From Vandammella animalimorsus (lineage in GTDB: Bacteria > Pseudomonadota > Gammaproteobacteria > Burkholderiales > Burkholderiaceae_C), in contig NZ_NSJB01000003.1 in assembly GCF_002285265.1 (NCBI RefSeq), positions 1 to 64,000 on the forward strand: a stretch of DNA of 64,000 nucleotides, read 5' to 3'. Each line of letters begins with the position of its first letter. The stretch's first letter is position 1. The position numbers were made by a program, and so were the translations under genes. The notes under the pieces are model-generated. The model was not told where the DNA came from and ran no database searches. It was given only the letters and a program-made list of their open reading frames with translations. Positions 1 to 11,385 of this stretch are shown here, in pieces.

Positions 1-382
1 GCCCGCCCCGCCCGCGCCCGTGCCACCCCCGCCAGCGCCACCGGCGCCGCCGGCTGCGCCCGCCGCGCCTGTGGCCCCCAGCGCGCCGGTGATCGAGCGC
101 CACGAGGCCCGCAATGCCGCCGCCGTGCGCAATGCCGGCATCAGCTATCCGTCACAAAGTCAGCGCCTCAGAGAAGAAGGCGTGGTGCGCGTGCGCGTGC
201 TGGTGGGCGCCAATGGCCGCATCAAGGAGGCCGTGCTGGCCAAGAGCAGCGGCTTCGACCGGCTCGACCGCGCCGCCATCGAAGGCCTGCTGCGCAATGG
301 CCGCTTCACGCCCACCACCCGCAACGGCGTGCCCATCGACGACTGGTACATCCTGCCGGTGAGCTTCAAGCTCCAGCGCTGA
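1..382 (+). CDS. TonB-family energy transducer, C-terminal part (5' end outside window)
   Basis: The reading frame is open from the first base (codons begin at base 2), so the start lies outside the window. The visible part opens with a Pro/Ala-rich stretch, the periplasm-spanning linker typical of TonB. A TonB C-terminal domain of about 90 residues follows (SYPSQSQRLREEG, then VRVLVGANGRIKEAVLAKSSGFDRLDRAA and a closing LPVSF). This domain contacts the TonB box of outer-membrane receptors and passes on proton-motive force harvested by ExbB and ExbD, whose genes follow at 455 and 1181 on the same strand. The N-terminal membrane anchor is not visible. Substrate specificity (iron, haem, other) cannot be read from this fragment. 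Confidence 0.9.
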   Translation, partial: PAPPAPVPPPPAPPAPPAAPAAPVAPSAPVIERHEARNAAAVRNAGISYPSQSQRLREEGVVRVRVLVGANGRIKEAVLAKSSGFDRLDRAAIEGLLRNGRFTPTTRNGVPIDDWYILPVSFKLQR

Positions 383-454
383 GCGCCAGGGCGCGTCATT
401 CCCCCAACACCTTTCACCACTGGTTTTGCTTTTTCCCTCAAGGAGTATTGATTC

Positions 455-1174
455 ATGGGTTCCGAATTTGGATTGGTCAGCGCCTGGAACCAGGCCGATG
501 CCGTCGGGCGCAGTGTCGCCGTGCTGCTGCTGCTGATGTCGGTGGCCACCTGGGTGGTCATCCTGGTCAAGGGCCTGGGCCTGATGCGCTACAAGCGCAT
601 GGTCAAGGCCAGCAAGGACTTCTGGCACAGCGAAAACCTCGATGCCGGCATCCAGAAGCTGGGCAGCCAGGCCGACAACCCCTTCCTGCTGCTCACGCTC
701 GAAGGGCGCGACGCCGTCAACCACCACCGCAACACCCAGGCCCACCTGCACGACAGCCTGGACATCAGCGACTGGGTCACGCGCAACCTGCGCTACTGCA
801 TCGAAGGCTTTACCGCGCGGCTGCAGGCGGGCCTGTCCATCCTGGCCACCGTGGGCTCCATCGCGCCCTTCGTCGGGCTGTTTGGCACCGTCTGGGGCAT
901 CATCCACGCGCTTTTGGCCATCGGCGCCAGCGGCCAGGCCACCATGGACACCGTGGCCGGCCCCATTGGCGAGGCCCTGGTCATGACTGCCGCCGGCCTG
1001 GCCGTGGCCATCCCGGCCGTGATCGGCTACAACGCGCTGGTGCGCGGCAACAAGTCGCTGCTGCTGCAGGTCAACGGCTTCGCCCACGACCTGCACGCCT
1101 TCTACGTCACCGGCGCGCGCGTGGCCCACGGCAGCGAATCGGCCAAGGTGCTGCAGCTCAAGCGCAGGGGGTAA
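455..1174 (+). CDS. exbB: ExbB/TolQ-family proton channel subunit
   Basis: This 239-residue inner-membrane protein has the MotA/TolQ/ExbB fold. Three hydrophobic segments are visible, near residues 20-44, 127-150 and 172-192, and the conserved stretch GLFGTVWGIIHAL lies in the second. With ExbD it forms the proton-driven motor that energises TonB. The length fits E. coli ExbB (244 residues). The start is supported by an AAGGAG ribosome site at 440-445. It sits 72 bp after the TonB fragment and 6 bp before exbD, so the three are probably one operon. TolQ is the main alternative, but the TonB neighbour and the absence of tolA/tolB favour ExbB. Confidence 0.9.
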   Translation: MGSEFGLVSAWNQADAVGRSVAVLLLLMSVATWVVILVKGLGLMRYKRMVKASKDFWHSENLDAGIQKLGSQADNPFLLLTLEGRDAVNHHRNTQAHLHDSLDISDWVTRNLRYCIEGFTARLQAGLSILATVGSIAPFVGLFGTVWGIIHALLAIGASGQATMDTVAGPIGEALVMTAAGLAVAIPAVIGYNALVRGNKSLLLQVNGFAHDLHAFYVTGARVAHGSESAKVLQLKRRG

Positions 1175-1180
1175 GCAGCC

Positions 1181-1606
1181 ATGGCCTTCTCCAACCCCGA
1201 GCAGGATTCGGGCGACGTGCTCAGCGAAATCAACATGGTGCCGCTGATCGACATCATGCTGGTGCTGCTGATCATCTTCATCATCACCGTGCCGGTCATC
1301 AAGCACGCCGTGAACATCGAGCTGCCCCAGGCCAGCACCGAGCAGGAAAAGATCGAGCCCGAGACCATCAGCCTGAGCATCGACCAGGACGGCCAGTTCT
1401 TCATCGACAACAAGCCCATGACGGACGAGCAGCTGCTGGCGCACTTGCGCCAGGCCTCCACCAAGGAGCCCGAGCCCGCGCTGCACATCCAGGGCGACAA
1501 GAACGCCCGCTACGACCACGTCATGCGCGCCATGGCCATGGCGCACGAGGCCGGGCTGAGCAAGATCGGCTTCATCACCGAGCCGGAACAGGCCGCAGCG
1601 CCCTGA
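1181..1606 (+). CDS. exbD: ExbD/TolR-family biopolymer transport protein
   Basis: This 141-residue protein has a short cytoplasmic N-terminus, one membrane helix at about residues 20-42 and a periplasmic domain. The motif NMVPLIDIMLVLLIIF carries Asp24, which corresponds to the proton-carrying Asp25 of E. coli ExbD. It forms the central helices of the ExbB-ExbD motor and works with the TonB-like protein encoded upstream. The gene starts 6 bp after exbB ends, consistent with translational coupling. The family call is firm; choosing ExbD over TolR rests on the TonB context. Confidence 0.92.
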   Translation: MAFSNPEQDSGDVLSEINMVPLIDIMLVLLIIFIITVPVIKHAVNIELPQASTEQEKIEPETISLSIDQDGQFFIDNKPMTDEQLLAHLRQASTKEPEPALHIQGDKNARYDHVMRAMAMAHEAGLSKIGFITEPEQAAAP

Positions 1607-1973
1607 GGCGGCCTGCCCCCCGGCGCAGCGCACAAAAAACGGCTTGCGATCGGGCCCACTGCTGCCCGGCCCCATCGGGGCCTGGCAAGCAGGCCACAGG
1701 CCGCGCCAAACCATGCCCGCGCCAAGCCCCCCGGCTTTTCTTGGCCAGACGAGAGACAGCAAGCTGCAGCGCCGGGCGCGCATCCCGGGGCTGCGGCCCA
1801 CCCCTGAGCAGGCGGCAGCGACCGGGCGCGGGCGCAATCGCCCGCAGCCGCGGCCAAGGTTGCATAAGTGACTGGAGCGACCAGGCCCGCGCGGTAGGAT
1901 GCGCGGCATTTTTGCGCTGCGGCCTGGCACTGGCCGCGGCGCTTGCCGCACCACCTACGCCCAATTGCACACC
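1607..1973 (+). other. Gene-free stretch after exbD
   Basis: No credible gene is seen. A GC-only hairpin (GGCCCC, spacer ATC, GGGGCC at 1668-1682) without a T-run may end exbD transcription weakly. Bases 1736-1788 look like a decayed copy of the repeat family found at 12269-12568 and 33942-34099. No clear promoter for the acyl-CoA cluster was recognised. Confidence 0.5.
1736..1788 (+). repeat. Decayed copy of an intergenic hairpin repeat
   Basis: The segment TTTTCTTGGCCAGAC parallels TTTTCTTGGCGAGAC at 12506-12520. It is followed by AGCGCCGGGCGCGCATCCCGG, a close match to the downstream block of the copy at 12535-12568. The right arm of the central inverted repeat is no longer complementary, so this copy appears degenerate. 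Confidence 0.4.
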
Positions 1974-3818
<1,845 letters not shown>

Positions 3819-3888
3819 CCCTCGCCAATGCCCGCCAAAGATCACCCCGAAATCACCCCAAAAGATCACTCCCCGAGGAGACCCCGAC

Positions 3889-4683
3889 ATGACCCGCACC
3901 ATCCAACAACTGTTCGACCTCAGCGGCAAGACCGCGCTCGTCACCGGCGGCTCGCGCGGCCTGGGCCTGCAAATGGCCCAGGCGCTGGGCGAGGCCGGCG
4001 CCAAGGTGCTGATCAGCTCGCGCAAGGCCGCCGACCTGGAGGAAGCCGCCGCCGCGCTGCGCGCCCAGGGCATTGATGCGCAGTGGCTGGCCGCCGATGC
4101 CTCCAACCCCGAAGACCTGGGCCGTCTGGCCGCCCACGCCCAGCAGCAGCTGGGCCAGGTGGACATCCTGGTCAACAACGCCGGCGCCACCTGGGGCGCG
4201 CCCGCGCAGGAGCACCCGCTCGAGGCCTGGGACAAGGTCATGAACCTGAACGTGCGCGGCTACTTCCTGCTCAGCCAGCTCATCGCGCGCCAGAGCATGA
4301 TCGCGCGGCGCAGCGGCAGCATCATCAACGTCGCCTCCATCGCCGGCCTGGGCGGCAACCCGGCGCAGATGACCACCATCGCCTACAACACCTCCAAGGG
4401 CGCGGTCGTCAACTTCACGCGTGCGCTGGCCACCGAATGGGGCGCGCTGGGCATCCGCGTCAACGCCATCTGCCCGGGCTTCTTCCCCAGCAAGATGACG
4501 GCCGGCACGCTCAAGGCCATGGGCGGGGCCGATGCCGTGGCCCGCCACGCACCGCTGCAGCGCCTGGGCGATGACGAGGACCTCAAGGGCATCACGCTGC
4601 TGTTTGCCTCCGACGCGGGCAAGCACATCACCGGCCAGCTGATGGCCGTGGACGGCGGCGTCAGCGCGCTGATCGGTGGTTGA
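3889..4683 (+). CDS. SDR-family oxidoreductase (3-ketoacyl-ACP/3-hydroxyacyl-CoA type)
   Basis: This 264-residue classical short-chain dehydrogenase has the dinucleotide motif TGGSRGLG at residues 19-26, the NNAGA motif, and a catalytic Ser in NVASIAG with Tyr166 and Lys170 in YNTSK. It would reversibly oxidise a hydroxyl group, plausibly a 3-hydroxyacyl thioester, with NAD(P). A GAGGAG site lies just before the start codon. The gene lies 70 bp after the acyl-CoA dehydrogenase and before a hotdog thioesterase, which suggests a role in acyl-CoA turnover. The exact substrate is inference. Confidence 0.9.
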   Translation: MTRTIQQLFDLSGKTALVTGGSRGLGLQMAQALGEAGAKVLISSRKAADLEEAAAALRAQGIDAQWLAADASNPEDLGRLAAHAQQQLGQVDILVNNAGATWGAPAQEHPLEAWDKVMNLNVRGYFLLSQLIARQSMIARRSGSIINVASIAGLGGNPAQMTTIAYNTSKGAVVNFTRALATEWGALGIRVNAICPGFFPSKMTAGTLKAMGGADAVARHAPLQRLGDDEDLKGITLLFASDAGKHITGQLMAVDGGVSALIGG

Positions 4684-4710
4684 GAGCCACACACGCCAAA
4701 GGCCATCCCC

Positions 4711-5253
4711 ATGAGCACCGCATACGACCTGGCCCACGCCAGCCCCGCCCAGCAGGGCGCAGCCCAGAAGGCGCTGGACAACCTGGGCTTTACCGTGCCC
4801 TTCATCGAGCACCTGGGCATCGAGTTTCTCAGCTACGGCGAAGGCGCCTCGCACCTGCGCATTGCGCCGCTGCCCGAGCACATGAACGCCTACGGCATGG
4901 CGCACGGCGGCGTGGTCATGACGCTGCTGGACGTGACCATGGCCTTTGCCGCGCTGGAGCCCGATCGCCCCGGCCTGGGCGCCATCACGGTGGAGATGAA
5001 AAGCACCTTTTTGCGCCCCTCCACCGGCGTGCTCACCGCGCGCGGCCGGCTGATCCACCGCACCCGCACGCTGGTGTTCCTGGAGGCCACCGTCTTCAAC
5101 GGCGAGGGCCAGCCCAGCGCCCAGGCCAGCGGCACCTTCGTGCTCAAGGAGCGCCCCGCCGCCGCGCCAGCCCCCAGCGCCGGCAGCGCCCACAGCGCAG
5201 AAGGCGCCGGTAGCGCAGGCAACGCTGGCAGCGGCAACACTGCCAGCCGCTGA
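4711..5253 (+). CDS. PaaI-family hotdog thioesterase
   Basis: This 180-residue protein has a single hotdog domain over about residues 30-145, with the family signature GMAHGGVVMTLLDVTMAFAA. PaaI-like enzymes hydrolyse acyl-CoA thioesters in the cytoplasm. It could release free acids or rescue CoA from dead-end intermediates of the adjoining dehydrogenases. The last 30 or so residues form a low-complexity Ala/Gly/Ser/Asn tail outside the usual fold, encoded by repetitive GC-rich DNA, so the protein is longer than the usual 130-150 residues. It lies 27 bp after the SDR gene. Confidence 0.88.
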   Translation: MSTAYDLAHASPAQQGAAQKALDNLGFTVPFIEHLGIEFLSYGEGASHLRIAPLPEHMNAYGMAHGGVVMTLLDVTMAFAALEPDRPGLGAITVEMKSTFLRPSTGVLTARGRLIHRTRTLVFLEATVFNGEGQPSAQASGTFVLKERPAAAPAPSAGSAHSAEGAGSAGNAGSGNTASR

Positions 5254-5309
5254 GGCGCCACCTTTTCCCATCCCATCACATTCCATTCCCATCGCAAGGA
5301 GACCCCGCC

Positions 5310-6329
5310 ATGCCAAGCAACCGCCAAATCCTGCTGGACAACCGCCCCCAGGGCGAGGCCACGGCCAGCAACTTCAAGCTGGTGACCAGCCCAACCCCTG
5401 AGCTGCAAGACGGCCAGGTGCTGGTGCGCCACCACTACCTCAGCCTGGATCCGTACATGCGCGGGCGCATGAACGACTCCAAGAGCTACGCGGCCTCGCA
5501 GCCGCTGGGCGAGGTGATGATCGGCGGCACCGTCGGCGAGATCGTGCAAAGCCGCAGCGACAAATACGCCGTGGGCGATCTGGTCGTGGGCATGGGCGGC
5601 TGGCAGGAATACAGCGTCGTCGATGCCGGCCAGAGCGGCATGCTGCGCAAGGTGCCGGCCGGGCCGGTGCCGCTGTCCGCTTACCTGGGCGCAGTGGGCA
5701 TGCCCGGCGTGACGGCCTACTACGGCCTGGTGCACATCATCGACCCCAAGCCCGGCCAGACCGTGACCGTCACCGCCGCCTCCGGCGCCGTGGGCAGCGC
5801 CTACGCCGCGCTGGCCAAGGCGCGCGGCTGCCGCGTCGTGGGCATTGCCGGCGGGCCCGACAAATGCCGCTACGCCGAGCAGGAGCTGGGCTTTGACGTC
5901 TGCATCGACTACCGCGCCCACAACCAGGACGTGCGCTCGCTGGCCAAGGCCCTCAAGGACGCCTGCCCCGATGGCATCGACGGCCACTTCGAGAACGTCG
6001 GCGGCTGGATCCTGGACGCCGTGATGCTGCGCACCAACGCCTTCGCGCGCATTGCGCTGTGCGGCATGATCGCCGGCTACGACGGCCAGCCCCTGCCCAT
6101 GCTCAACCCCGCGCTGATCCTGGTCAACCGCATGCGCGTCGAAGGCTTCATCGTCAGCGAGCACATGCACGTCTGGCCCGCCGCCCTCAAGGAGCTGGGC
6201 GAGCTGGTGGCCAGCGGCAAGCTGCGCCCGCGCGAATCCATCGCCCAGGGCATCGAGGCCGCGCCCGAAGCCTTCCTGGGCATGCTGCGCGGCAAGAACT
6301 TCGGCAAGCAACTGGTCAAGCTGATCTGA
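5310..6329 (+). CDS. NADP-dependent zinc-free medium-chain oxidoreductase (CurA/alkenal reductase-like)
   Basis: This 339-residue protein belongs to the leukotriene B4 dehydrogenase/CurA branch of the MDR superfamily. It shows the RHHYLSLDPYMRGRM N-terminal signature, the nucleotide motif VTAASGAVGS near residue 155, and no zinc-ligand cysteine cluster. Members reduce the double bond of alpha,beta-unsaturated ketones or aldehydes with NADPH. Its place inside the acyl-CoA cluster suggests reduction of enoyl or enone intermediates. An AAGGAG ribosome site precedes the ATG. Confidence 0.9.
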   Translation: MPSNRQILLDNRPQGEATASNFKLVTSPTPELQDGQVLVRHHYLSLDPYMRGRMNDSKSYAASQPLGEVMIGGTVGEIVQSRSDKYAVGDLVVGMGGWQEYSVVDAGQSGMLRKVPAGPVPLSAYLGAVGMPGVTAYYGLVHIIDPKPGQTVTVTAASGAVGSAYAALAKARGCRVVGIAGGPDKCRYAEQELGFDVCIDYRAHNQDVRSLAKALKDACPDGIDGHFENVGGWILDAVMLRTNAFARIALCGMIAGYDGQPLPMLNPALILVNRMRVEGFIVSEHMHVWPAALKELGELVASGKLRPRESIAQGIEAAPEAFLGMLRGKNFGKQLVKLI

Positions 6330-6373
6330 GCGCGCCTGCCAAGGCGCTGCGCACTTAAAGAAGGAGAACCGCC

Positions 6374-7288
6374 ATGATCCGCGACTTCGATGGCAAGACC
6401 GCCGTGCTCACCGGCGCAGGCTCGGGCTTCGGGCTGGAATGCGCGCGCATTGCCGCCGCGCGCGGCATGCACCTGGTGCTGGTGGACGTGCAGCAGGACG
6501 CGCTGGAGCGCGCCGCCGCCGAGCTGCAGCCGCAACTGGCCGCGCGCGGGCGCCAACTGCTGGCCCAGCGCGTGGACGTCAGCGACGCCGCCGCCATGCA
6601 GGCCCTGGCCCAGCAGGTGCAGCAGGCGCTGGGCGCGCCGCACTTCGTGTTCAACAACGCCGGCGTCTCCGCCGCCGGCTTGGTGTGGGAGAACACGCCC
6701 CAGGAATGGGCCTGGGTCATGGGCGTGAACCTGATGGGCGTGGTGCACGGCGTGCACAGCTTCACCCCCATGATGCTGCAGGCCGCGCGCCAGGATCCAG
6801 CCTGGCGGGGCCACATCGTCAACACCGCCAGCATGGCCGGCTTGCTCACGCCGCCCAACATGGGGCTGTACAACGTCAGCAAGCACGCCGTCGTGGCCCT
6901 GACCGAAACGCTCTACCAGGACCTGCGCCTGGTCACCGAGCAAATCGGCGCCAGCGTGCTGTGCCCCTACTTCGTGCCCACCGGCATCGCCGACAGTGGC
7001 CGCAACCGCCCACAGGCGCTGGCCGGGCAAGCGCTGACTGCCAGCCAGCGCGTGGGCCAGGCCATGGGCAAAAAAGCCGTGCAATCGGGCAAGGTCAGCG
7101 CCGCCGACGTGGCGCACATGGTCTTTGACGCCATCGCCCAGGATCGCTTCTACATCTACAGCCATCCCCAGGCCCTGGGCCCGGTGCAGACCCGGCTCGA
7201 AGACATCATGCAGCAGCGCAATCCCAGCGACCCCTTTGCCCACAAGCCTGAAGTGGGCGAGCAGCTGCGCCAGCAGCTGCGGCAGTGA
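6374..7288 (+). CDS. SDR-family oxidoreductase
   Basis: This 304-residue short-chain dehydrogenase has TGAGSGFG at residues 13-20, FNNAGVS, a catalytic Ser in NTASMAG and the YNVSK active-site pair. It is about 50 residues longer than the minimal SDR fold because of a C-terminal extension that includes FYIYSHPQALGPVQTRLEDI. A GAAGGAGA ribosome site precedes the start. It is the last gene of the co-directional acyl-CoA cluster and differs enough from the SDR at 3889 to suggest another substrate. That substrate cannot be told from the sequence. Confidence 0.9.
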   Translation: MIRDFDGKTAVLTGAGSGFGLECARIAAARGMHLVLVDVQQDALERAAAELQPQLAARGRQLLAQRVDVSDAAAMQALAQQVQQALGAPHFVFNNAGVSAAGLVWENTPQEWAWVMGVNLMGVVHGVHSFTPMMLQAARQDPAWRGHIVNTASMAGLLTPPNMGLYNVSKHAVVALTETLYQDLRLVTEQIGASVLCPYFVPTGIADSGRNRPQALAGQALTASQRVGQAMGKKAVQSGKVSAADVAHMVFDAIAQDRFYIYSHPQALGPVQTRLEDIMQQRNPSDPFAHKPEVGEQLRQQLRQ

Positions 7289-7298
7289 AAGCCTGCTC

Positions 7299-7318
7299 CA
7301 ATCTCGGCGCAAGCGGGC
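7299..7318 (+). repeat. Short dispersed intergenic repeat, copy 1
   Basis: CAATCTCGGCGCAAGCGGGC lies 10 bp after a stop codon. It resembles 33879-33900 and 38585-38606, which share the core CTCGGCGCGAGTGG with one or two changes. Function unknown. Confidence 0.4.
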
Positions 7319-7391
7319 CTGAAAGCCTGTGCCCACGGCTGCCGCCCACCGGGCGGCAGCGCCGCTACCTCACGCCCACACGAGACACGCC

Positions 7392-8294
7392 ATGCCCGCC
7401 TTCGCCCTCACGCCCGCCACCGCTGCCCTGCTGACCATCCCGCCGCTGCTGTGGGCCGGCAATGCCGTGGCCGGGCGCATGCTGGCGCCGCTGGTGCCGC
7501 CCATCACGCTGAACCTGCTGCGCTGGGCGCTGGTGGCGCTGCTGCTGTTGCCGCTGGGCTGGCGGCTGTGGGCGCTGCGGGGCCAGGCCCTGGCCAGCCT
7601 GCGGCCGCTGCTGCTGATGGGGCTGCTGGGCATCGGCTGCTACAACGCCTTGCAGTACATGGCGCTGCGCAGCTCCAGCCCCATCAACATCACGCTGGTG
7701 GCCGCCAGCTCGCCCATCTGGATGATGCTGGTGGGCGCGCTGTTCTTTGCCGAGCGCCCCAGCTGGCGTCAGGGCCTGGCCACGCTGTTCTCGCTGGCCG
7801 GCGTGCTGCTGGTGCTCACGCGCGGCAGCTGGCAGCAGTTGGCGGCGCTGTCGCTGGTGCCCGGCGATTTGCTGATGCTGCTGGCCGCGCTGTGCTGGGC
7901 CGGCTACAGCTGGCTGCTGCTGCGCGCGCCCGTTGCCGCCGCGCTGCGCGGCGACTGGGCGGCCTTTTTGCTGGTGCAGGTGCTGCTGGGCATTGGCTGG
8001 TGCGCGCTGGCCGCCGGGCTGGAATGGCACAGCGGCGCGCAACCCATCCACTGGGGCCTGCCGCTGGCCGCAGGGCTGCTGTTCATCGCCCTGGGGCCGG
8101 GGCTGATCGCCTACCGCTGCTGGGGCATGGGCGTGCAGCGCGCCGGGCCGACGCTGGCGGCGCTGTTTTCCAACCTCACGCCGCTGTTTGCCGCGCTGAT
8201 GTCGGCCCTGCTGCTGGGCGAGGCCCCCCAGCCCTACCACGGCGCCGCGTTTGCGCTGATCGTCACCGGCATCGTGATCTCGGCGCGGCGCTGA
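7392..8294 (+). CDS. DMT-superfamily (EamA) transporter
   Basis: This 300-residue inner-membrane protein has about ten hydrophobic helices arranged as two EamA repeats, the layout of drug/metabolite exporters such as RhaT or YdcZ-type permeases. Glycine- and leucine-rich helices run through the whole length, with conserved N-terminal features such as PLLWAGNAVAGR. The ATG at 7392 was chosen because the 21 upstream in-frame residues are not hydrophobic and do not resemble the family. The substrate cannot be predicted. It ends 69 bp from the convergent ppc gene. Confidence 0.88.
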   Translation: MPAFALTPATAALLTIPPLLWAGNAVAGRMLAPLVPPITLNLLRWALVALLLLPLGWRLWALRGQALASLRPLLLMGLLGIGCYNALQYMALRSSSPINITLVAASSPIWMMLVGALFFAERPSWRQGLATLFSLAGVLLVLTRGSWQQLAALSLVPGDLLMLLAALCWAGYSWLLLRAPVAAALRGDWAAFLLVQVLLGIGWCALAAGLEWHSGAQPIHWGLPLAAGLLFIALGPGLIAYRCWGMGVQRAGPTLAALFSNLTPLFAALMSALLLGEAPQPYHGAAFALIVTGIVISARR

Positions 8295-8363
8295 AAGCGC
8301 CTGCAAGCATCTGCAAGATGCCGGCGCGCCCCTTGCCCTGGATGCGCGCAGGGGCCGCCGCCC

Positions 8364-11306
8364 TCACCCCGTGTTGCGCAGCGCTGCGGCGATGCCGTTG
8401 ATGCTGATGTGGATGGCCGTTTGCACGCGCTCGTCGGCCCCGCCGGCGCGCCAGCGTTCGAGCAGTTCGACCTGGATGTGGTGCAACGGGTCGATGTAGG
8501 GGAAGCGGTGGCGGATGGAGCGCGCCAGGCCGGGGTTGCCCGCCAGCCGCTGGCGCTGGCCGGTCAGCAGCTCCAGCGCGGCCACGGTGCGCTGCCATTC
8601 GGCGCTGATCTGGGCGAACACCGCCTGCGCCAGCGCGGCCTCGGGCACCAGGCGGCTGTAGCGCTCGGCCAGCACCAGGTCGCTCTTGGCCAGCACCATG
8701 TCCATGTTGGAGAGCAGGGTTTGCAGGAAGGGCCACTGGCTGGCCATCTCTTGCAGCAGGGCCTGGCGCTGGGCGGGCGTGGCCAGCGGCGGCAGGGGCT
8801 GGCCGCCGGGCGGCGTGGCCGGCTGGGCCTGGCCTTCTACAAAAGCCTGCACGGCGCTGCCAAAGCCATACCAGCCCGGCAGCGTCAGGCGGCTTTGGCC
8901 CCAGCCAAAACTCCAGGGGATGGCGCGCAAATCCTGCAGGCGCTGGCCGGGCTTGCGTGAGGCCGGGCGTGAGCCGATGTGCAGCTCGGCGATTTCGCGC
9001 ACCGGCGTGGCGTTGAAGAAGTAGCGGGCGAAGTCGGGCGTCTCGAACACCAGCGCGCGATAGGCGCGCATGCTGGCCTCGGACAGCGCCTGCGCCACGG
9101 CCAGGTAGTGCGCGGGCACAGGCTGGCGTTGCGGCAGCAGCGTGGCCTCCAGGGTGGCGGCCACCAGGGTTTCCAGGTTGCGGCGGCCAATCTCGGCGTT
9201 GGCGTATTTGGAGGCGATGACCTCGCCCTGCTCGGTCAGGCGGATCTGGCCGCGCACGGTGCCCGGCGGCTGCGCCAGGATGGCGTCGTAGCTGGGGCCG
9301 CCGCCGCGCCCGACGGCGCCGCCGCGACCGTGGAACATGCGCAGCCGGATCTGCCCGCCGTGGCGCTCGCCAATGTCGGCAAAGCACTGCACCAATGCAG
9401 TGCCGGCCATGTACAGCTCCCAGTGGCTGGTGAAGATGCCGCCGTCCTTGTTGCTGTCGGAGTAGCCCAGCATGATGTCCTGCTCACCGCCCGAGCGCAG
9501 CATCATGGGCGCAATGCCGGGGCAGTCGTAGTAGCCCTGCATGATGGCCGGGGCCTGGCGCAAATCGGCAATGGTCTCGAACAGCGGCACGACGATCAGG
9601 CTGGCCTGCGCCTGCTCGCTCAGGCGGCCTTGCACCAGGCCGGCTTCCTTGAGCAGCAGCAGGGCTTCGAGCAGGTCGCTAACGCTCTCGGTGTGGCTGA
9701 TGATGCAGTGGCCAATGGCCTGCGGGCCGTAGGCCTGCAGCATCTCGCGTGCGGTGTCGAAGATTTCCAGCTCGCTGCGCGCCAGGGGCGAGTAGGCGTG
9801 CTCGGGCACGCGCAGCGAGCGCGGCTCATCCAGCAGTTGCAGCAACAGCGCCTGGCGCTGGGCTTCGTCCAGCGCGCCGTAGTCGGGCGCCAGCCGCGCC
9901 ACGCGCAGCAATTCGGTCAGCACGGCCTCGTGCTGGTCGGAGCTTTGGCGCAAATCCAGCGTGCTCAGGCAAAAGCCGAATACGTCCACCTTGCGCATCA
10001 GCGGCAGCAGGCGCTCGGGCATCAGGGCCTGGCCGTGGTGGGCGTGCAGCGAGTCGGCAATCACCTGCAAGTCGGCCAGCAGCTCGCCCGCATGCGCGTA
10101 GGCCGGGCGCGGCATTTGCATGGGCCGGGGCGCGGGCAGTGGCGCGCTGCCAGGCCCGGCATCGCCCAGTTGCGCCAGGGTGGCGGCCAGGCGCGCGTAG
10201 ATGCCGCTGAGGGCGCGGCGGTAGGGCTCATCGGCGCGGTGCGGGCTGTCGTCGCCCGAGGCGTCCGCCAGGGCCTGCAAGGCGGCGCTGACAGGCACGC
10301 GCCGCTCGGACATGGACAGCTCCGCGCCCAGCGCATGCACCTGGGCCAGGTAGTGGCGCAGCGCCACGCCGCTTTGGCGCGCCAGCGCGTAGCGCAGCGT
10401 GTGCGCGGTGACGTTGGGGTTGCCGTCGCGGTCGCCGCCAATCCATTGGCCCATGCGGAAAAAGCTCGGTAGCGCCAGGCGCGGCGGCGCGGGCTGGCCG
10501 GGCAGCAGCAGGGCCTGCAGCTGGACGTACAGCTGCGGGACTTCCTCCAAAAAGGTGGCCTCGTAATAGCTCAGCGCGTTGTCGATCTCGTCGTGCACCG
10601 TCAGGCGCGAGTAGCGGTTCAGCCGCGTTTGCCACAGCTGGGTGATGCGCGCGCGCAGCGCCGCTTCGTTGGCCGCCAGCCGCGCTGGCAGGCGCGCGTC
10701 GGGCTGGCCCAGCGCCGCGTCGCGCTGCGCCTGCTGCTGCAGGCGGCCGCGCTCGGCCAGCAGCTGGGCGATGCGCTTTTCCGTATCCAGAATGCTTTTG
10801 CGCTGTACTTCGGTAGGGTGGGCGGTGAGCACCGGCGAGACATAGGCCTGCGCCAGCGTCGCCAGCACCTGCGGCGCATCGACGCCGGCTGCGCGCAGCC
10901 GCGCCAGCGCATCGGCCAGGCTGCCGCGCGGATGCTCGCCGCGGCGCTCGTGCACCTCGCGCCGGCGCAGAAAGTGCTGGTCCTCGGCCAGGTTGGCCAG
11001 GTGGCTGAAGTAGGTGAAGGCGCGCGCCACCGTGACGGTGTCGTCGTTGCTCAGGCTTTGCAACAGCGGCTGCAGGCCGCTGCTGGCCTGGCCTGCCTCA
11101 GCCTGGCTCGCCCGGCGGTCGGCCACGGCCAGCTGGCGGATGCGCTCGATCATCTCGAAGGCGGCATCGCCATCCTGCTCGCGGATCACCTCGCCCAGCA
11201 AACGCCCGAGCAGGCGGATGTCCTCGCGCAGCGGCTGCTCCTTGTCCTGCTCGTGCGTGTGCTGCTGGGCTGCGTCTGTGGGCTCTTTGGTGTGCATGGC
11301 GCTCAA
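8364..11306 (-). CDS. ppc: Phosphoenolpyruvate carboxylase
   Basis: This 980-residue enzyme adds bicarbonate to PEP to make oxaloacetate, refilling the TCA cycle. Signature blocks are present: [13 protein letters not shown] with the catalytic His, [36 protein letters not shown], and the invariant C-terminal NTG. It is longer than E. coli Ppc (883), which is common in Burkholderiales. Two in-frame ATGs (residues 1 and 4) could serve as start. It lies 79 bp downstream of an ABC permease gene on the same strand, so it might be partly co-transcribed, though the functions are unrelated. Confidence 0.97.
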   Translation of the reverse strand: MSAMHTKEPTDAAQQHTHEQDKEQPLREDIRLLGRLLGEVIREQDGDAAFEMIERIRQLAVADRRASQAEAGQASSGLQPLLQSLSNDDTVTVARAFTYFSHLANLAEDQHFLRRREVHERRGEHPRGSLADALARLRAAGVDAPQVLATLAQAYVSPVLTAHPTEVQRKSILDTEKRIAQLLAERGRLQQQAQRDAALGQPDARLPARLAANEAALRARITQLWQTRLNRYSRLTVHDEIDNALSYYEATFLEEVPQLYVQLQALLLPGQPAPPRLALPSFFRMGQWIGGDRDGNPNVTAHTLRYALARQSGVALRHYLAQVHALGAELSMSERRVPVSAALQALADASGDDSPHRADEPYRRALSGIYARLAATLAQLGDAGPGSAPLPAPRPMQMPRPAYAHAGELLADLQVIADSLHAHHGQALMPERLLPLMRKVDVFGFCLSTLDLRQSSDQHEAVLTELLRVARLAPDYGALDEAQRQALLLQLLDEPRSLRVPEHAYSPLARSELEIFDTAREMLQAYGPQAIGHCIISHTESVSDLLEALLLLKEAGLVQGRLSEQAQASLIVVPLFETIADLRQAPAIMQGYYDCPGIAPMMLRSGGEQDIMLGYSDSNKDGGIFTSHWELYMAGTALVQCFADIGERHGGQIRLRMFHGRGGAVGRGGGPSYDAILAQPPGTVRGQIRLTEQGEVIASKYANAEIGRRNLETLVAATLEATLLPQRQPVPAHYLAVAQALSEASMRAYRALVFETPDFARYFFNATPVREIAELHIGSRPASRKPGQRLQDLRAIPWSFGWGQSRLTLPGWYGFGSAVQAFVEGQAQPATPPGGQPLPPLATPAQRQALLQEMASQWPFLQTLLSNMDMVLAKSDLVLAERYSRLVPEAALAQAVFAQISAEWQRTVAALELLTGQRQRLAGNPGLARSIRHRFPYIDPLHHIQVELLERWRAGGADERVQTAIHISINGIAAALRNTG

Positions 11307-11385
11307 TCTCCCAGTCGAAAAGCAAAGTGCATATGGTAGGGCCCGGCTGGCAAACCGCGCGTCGCACGCGCTGGTGCGCTGTGCG

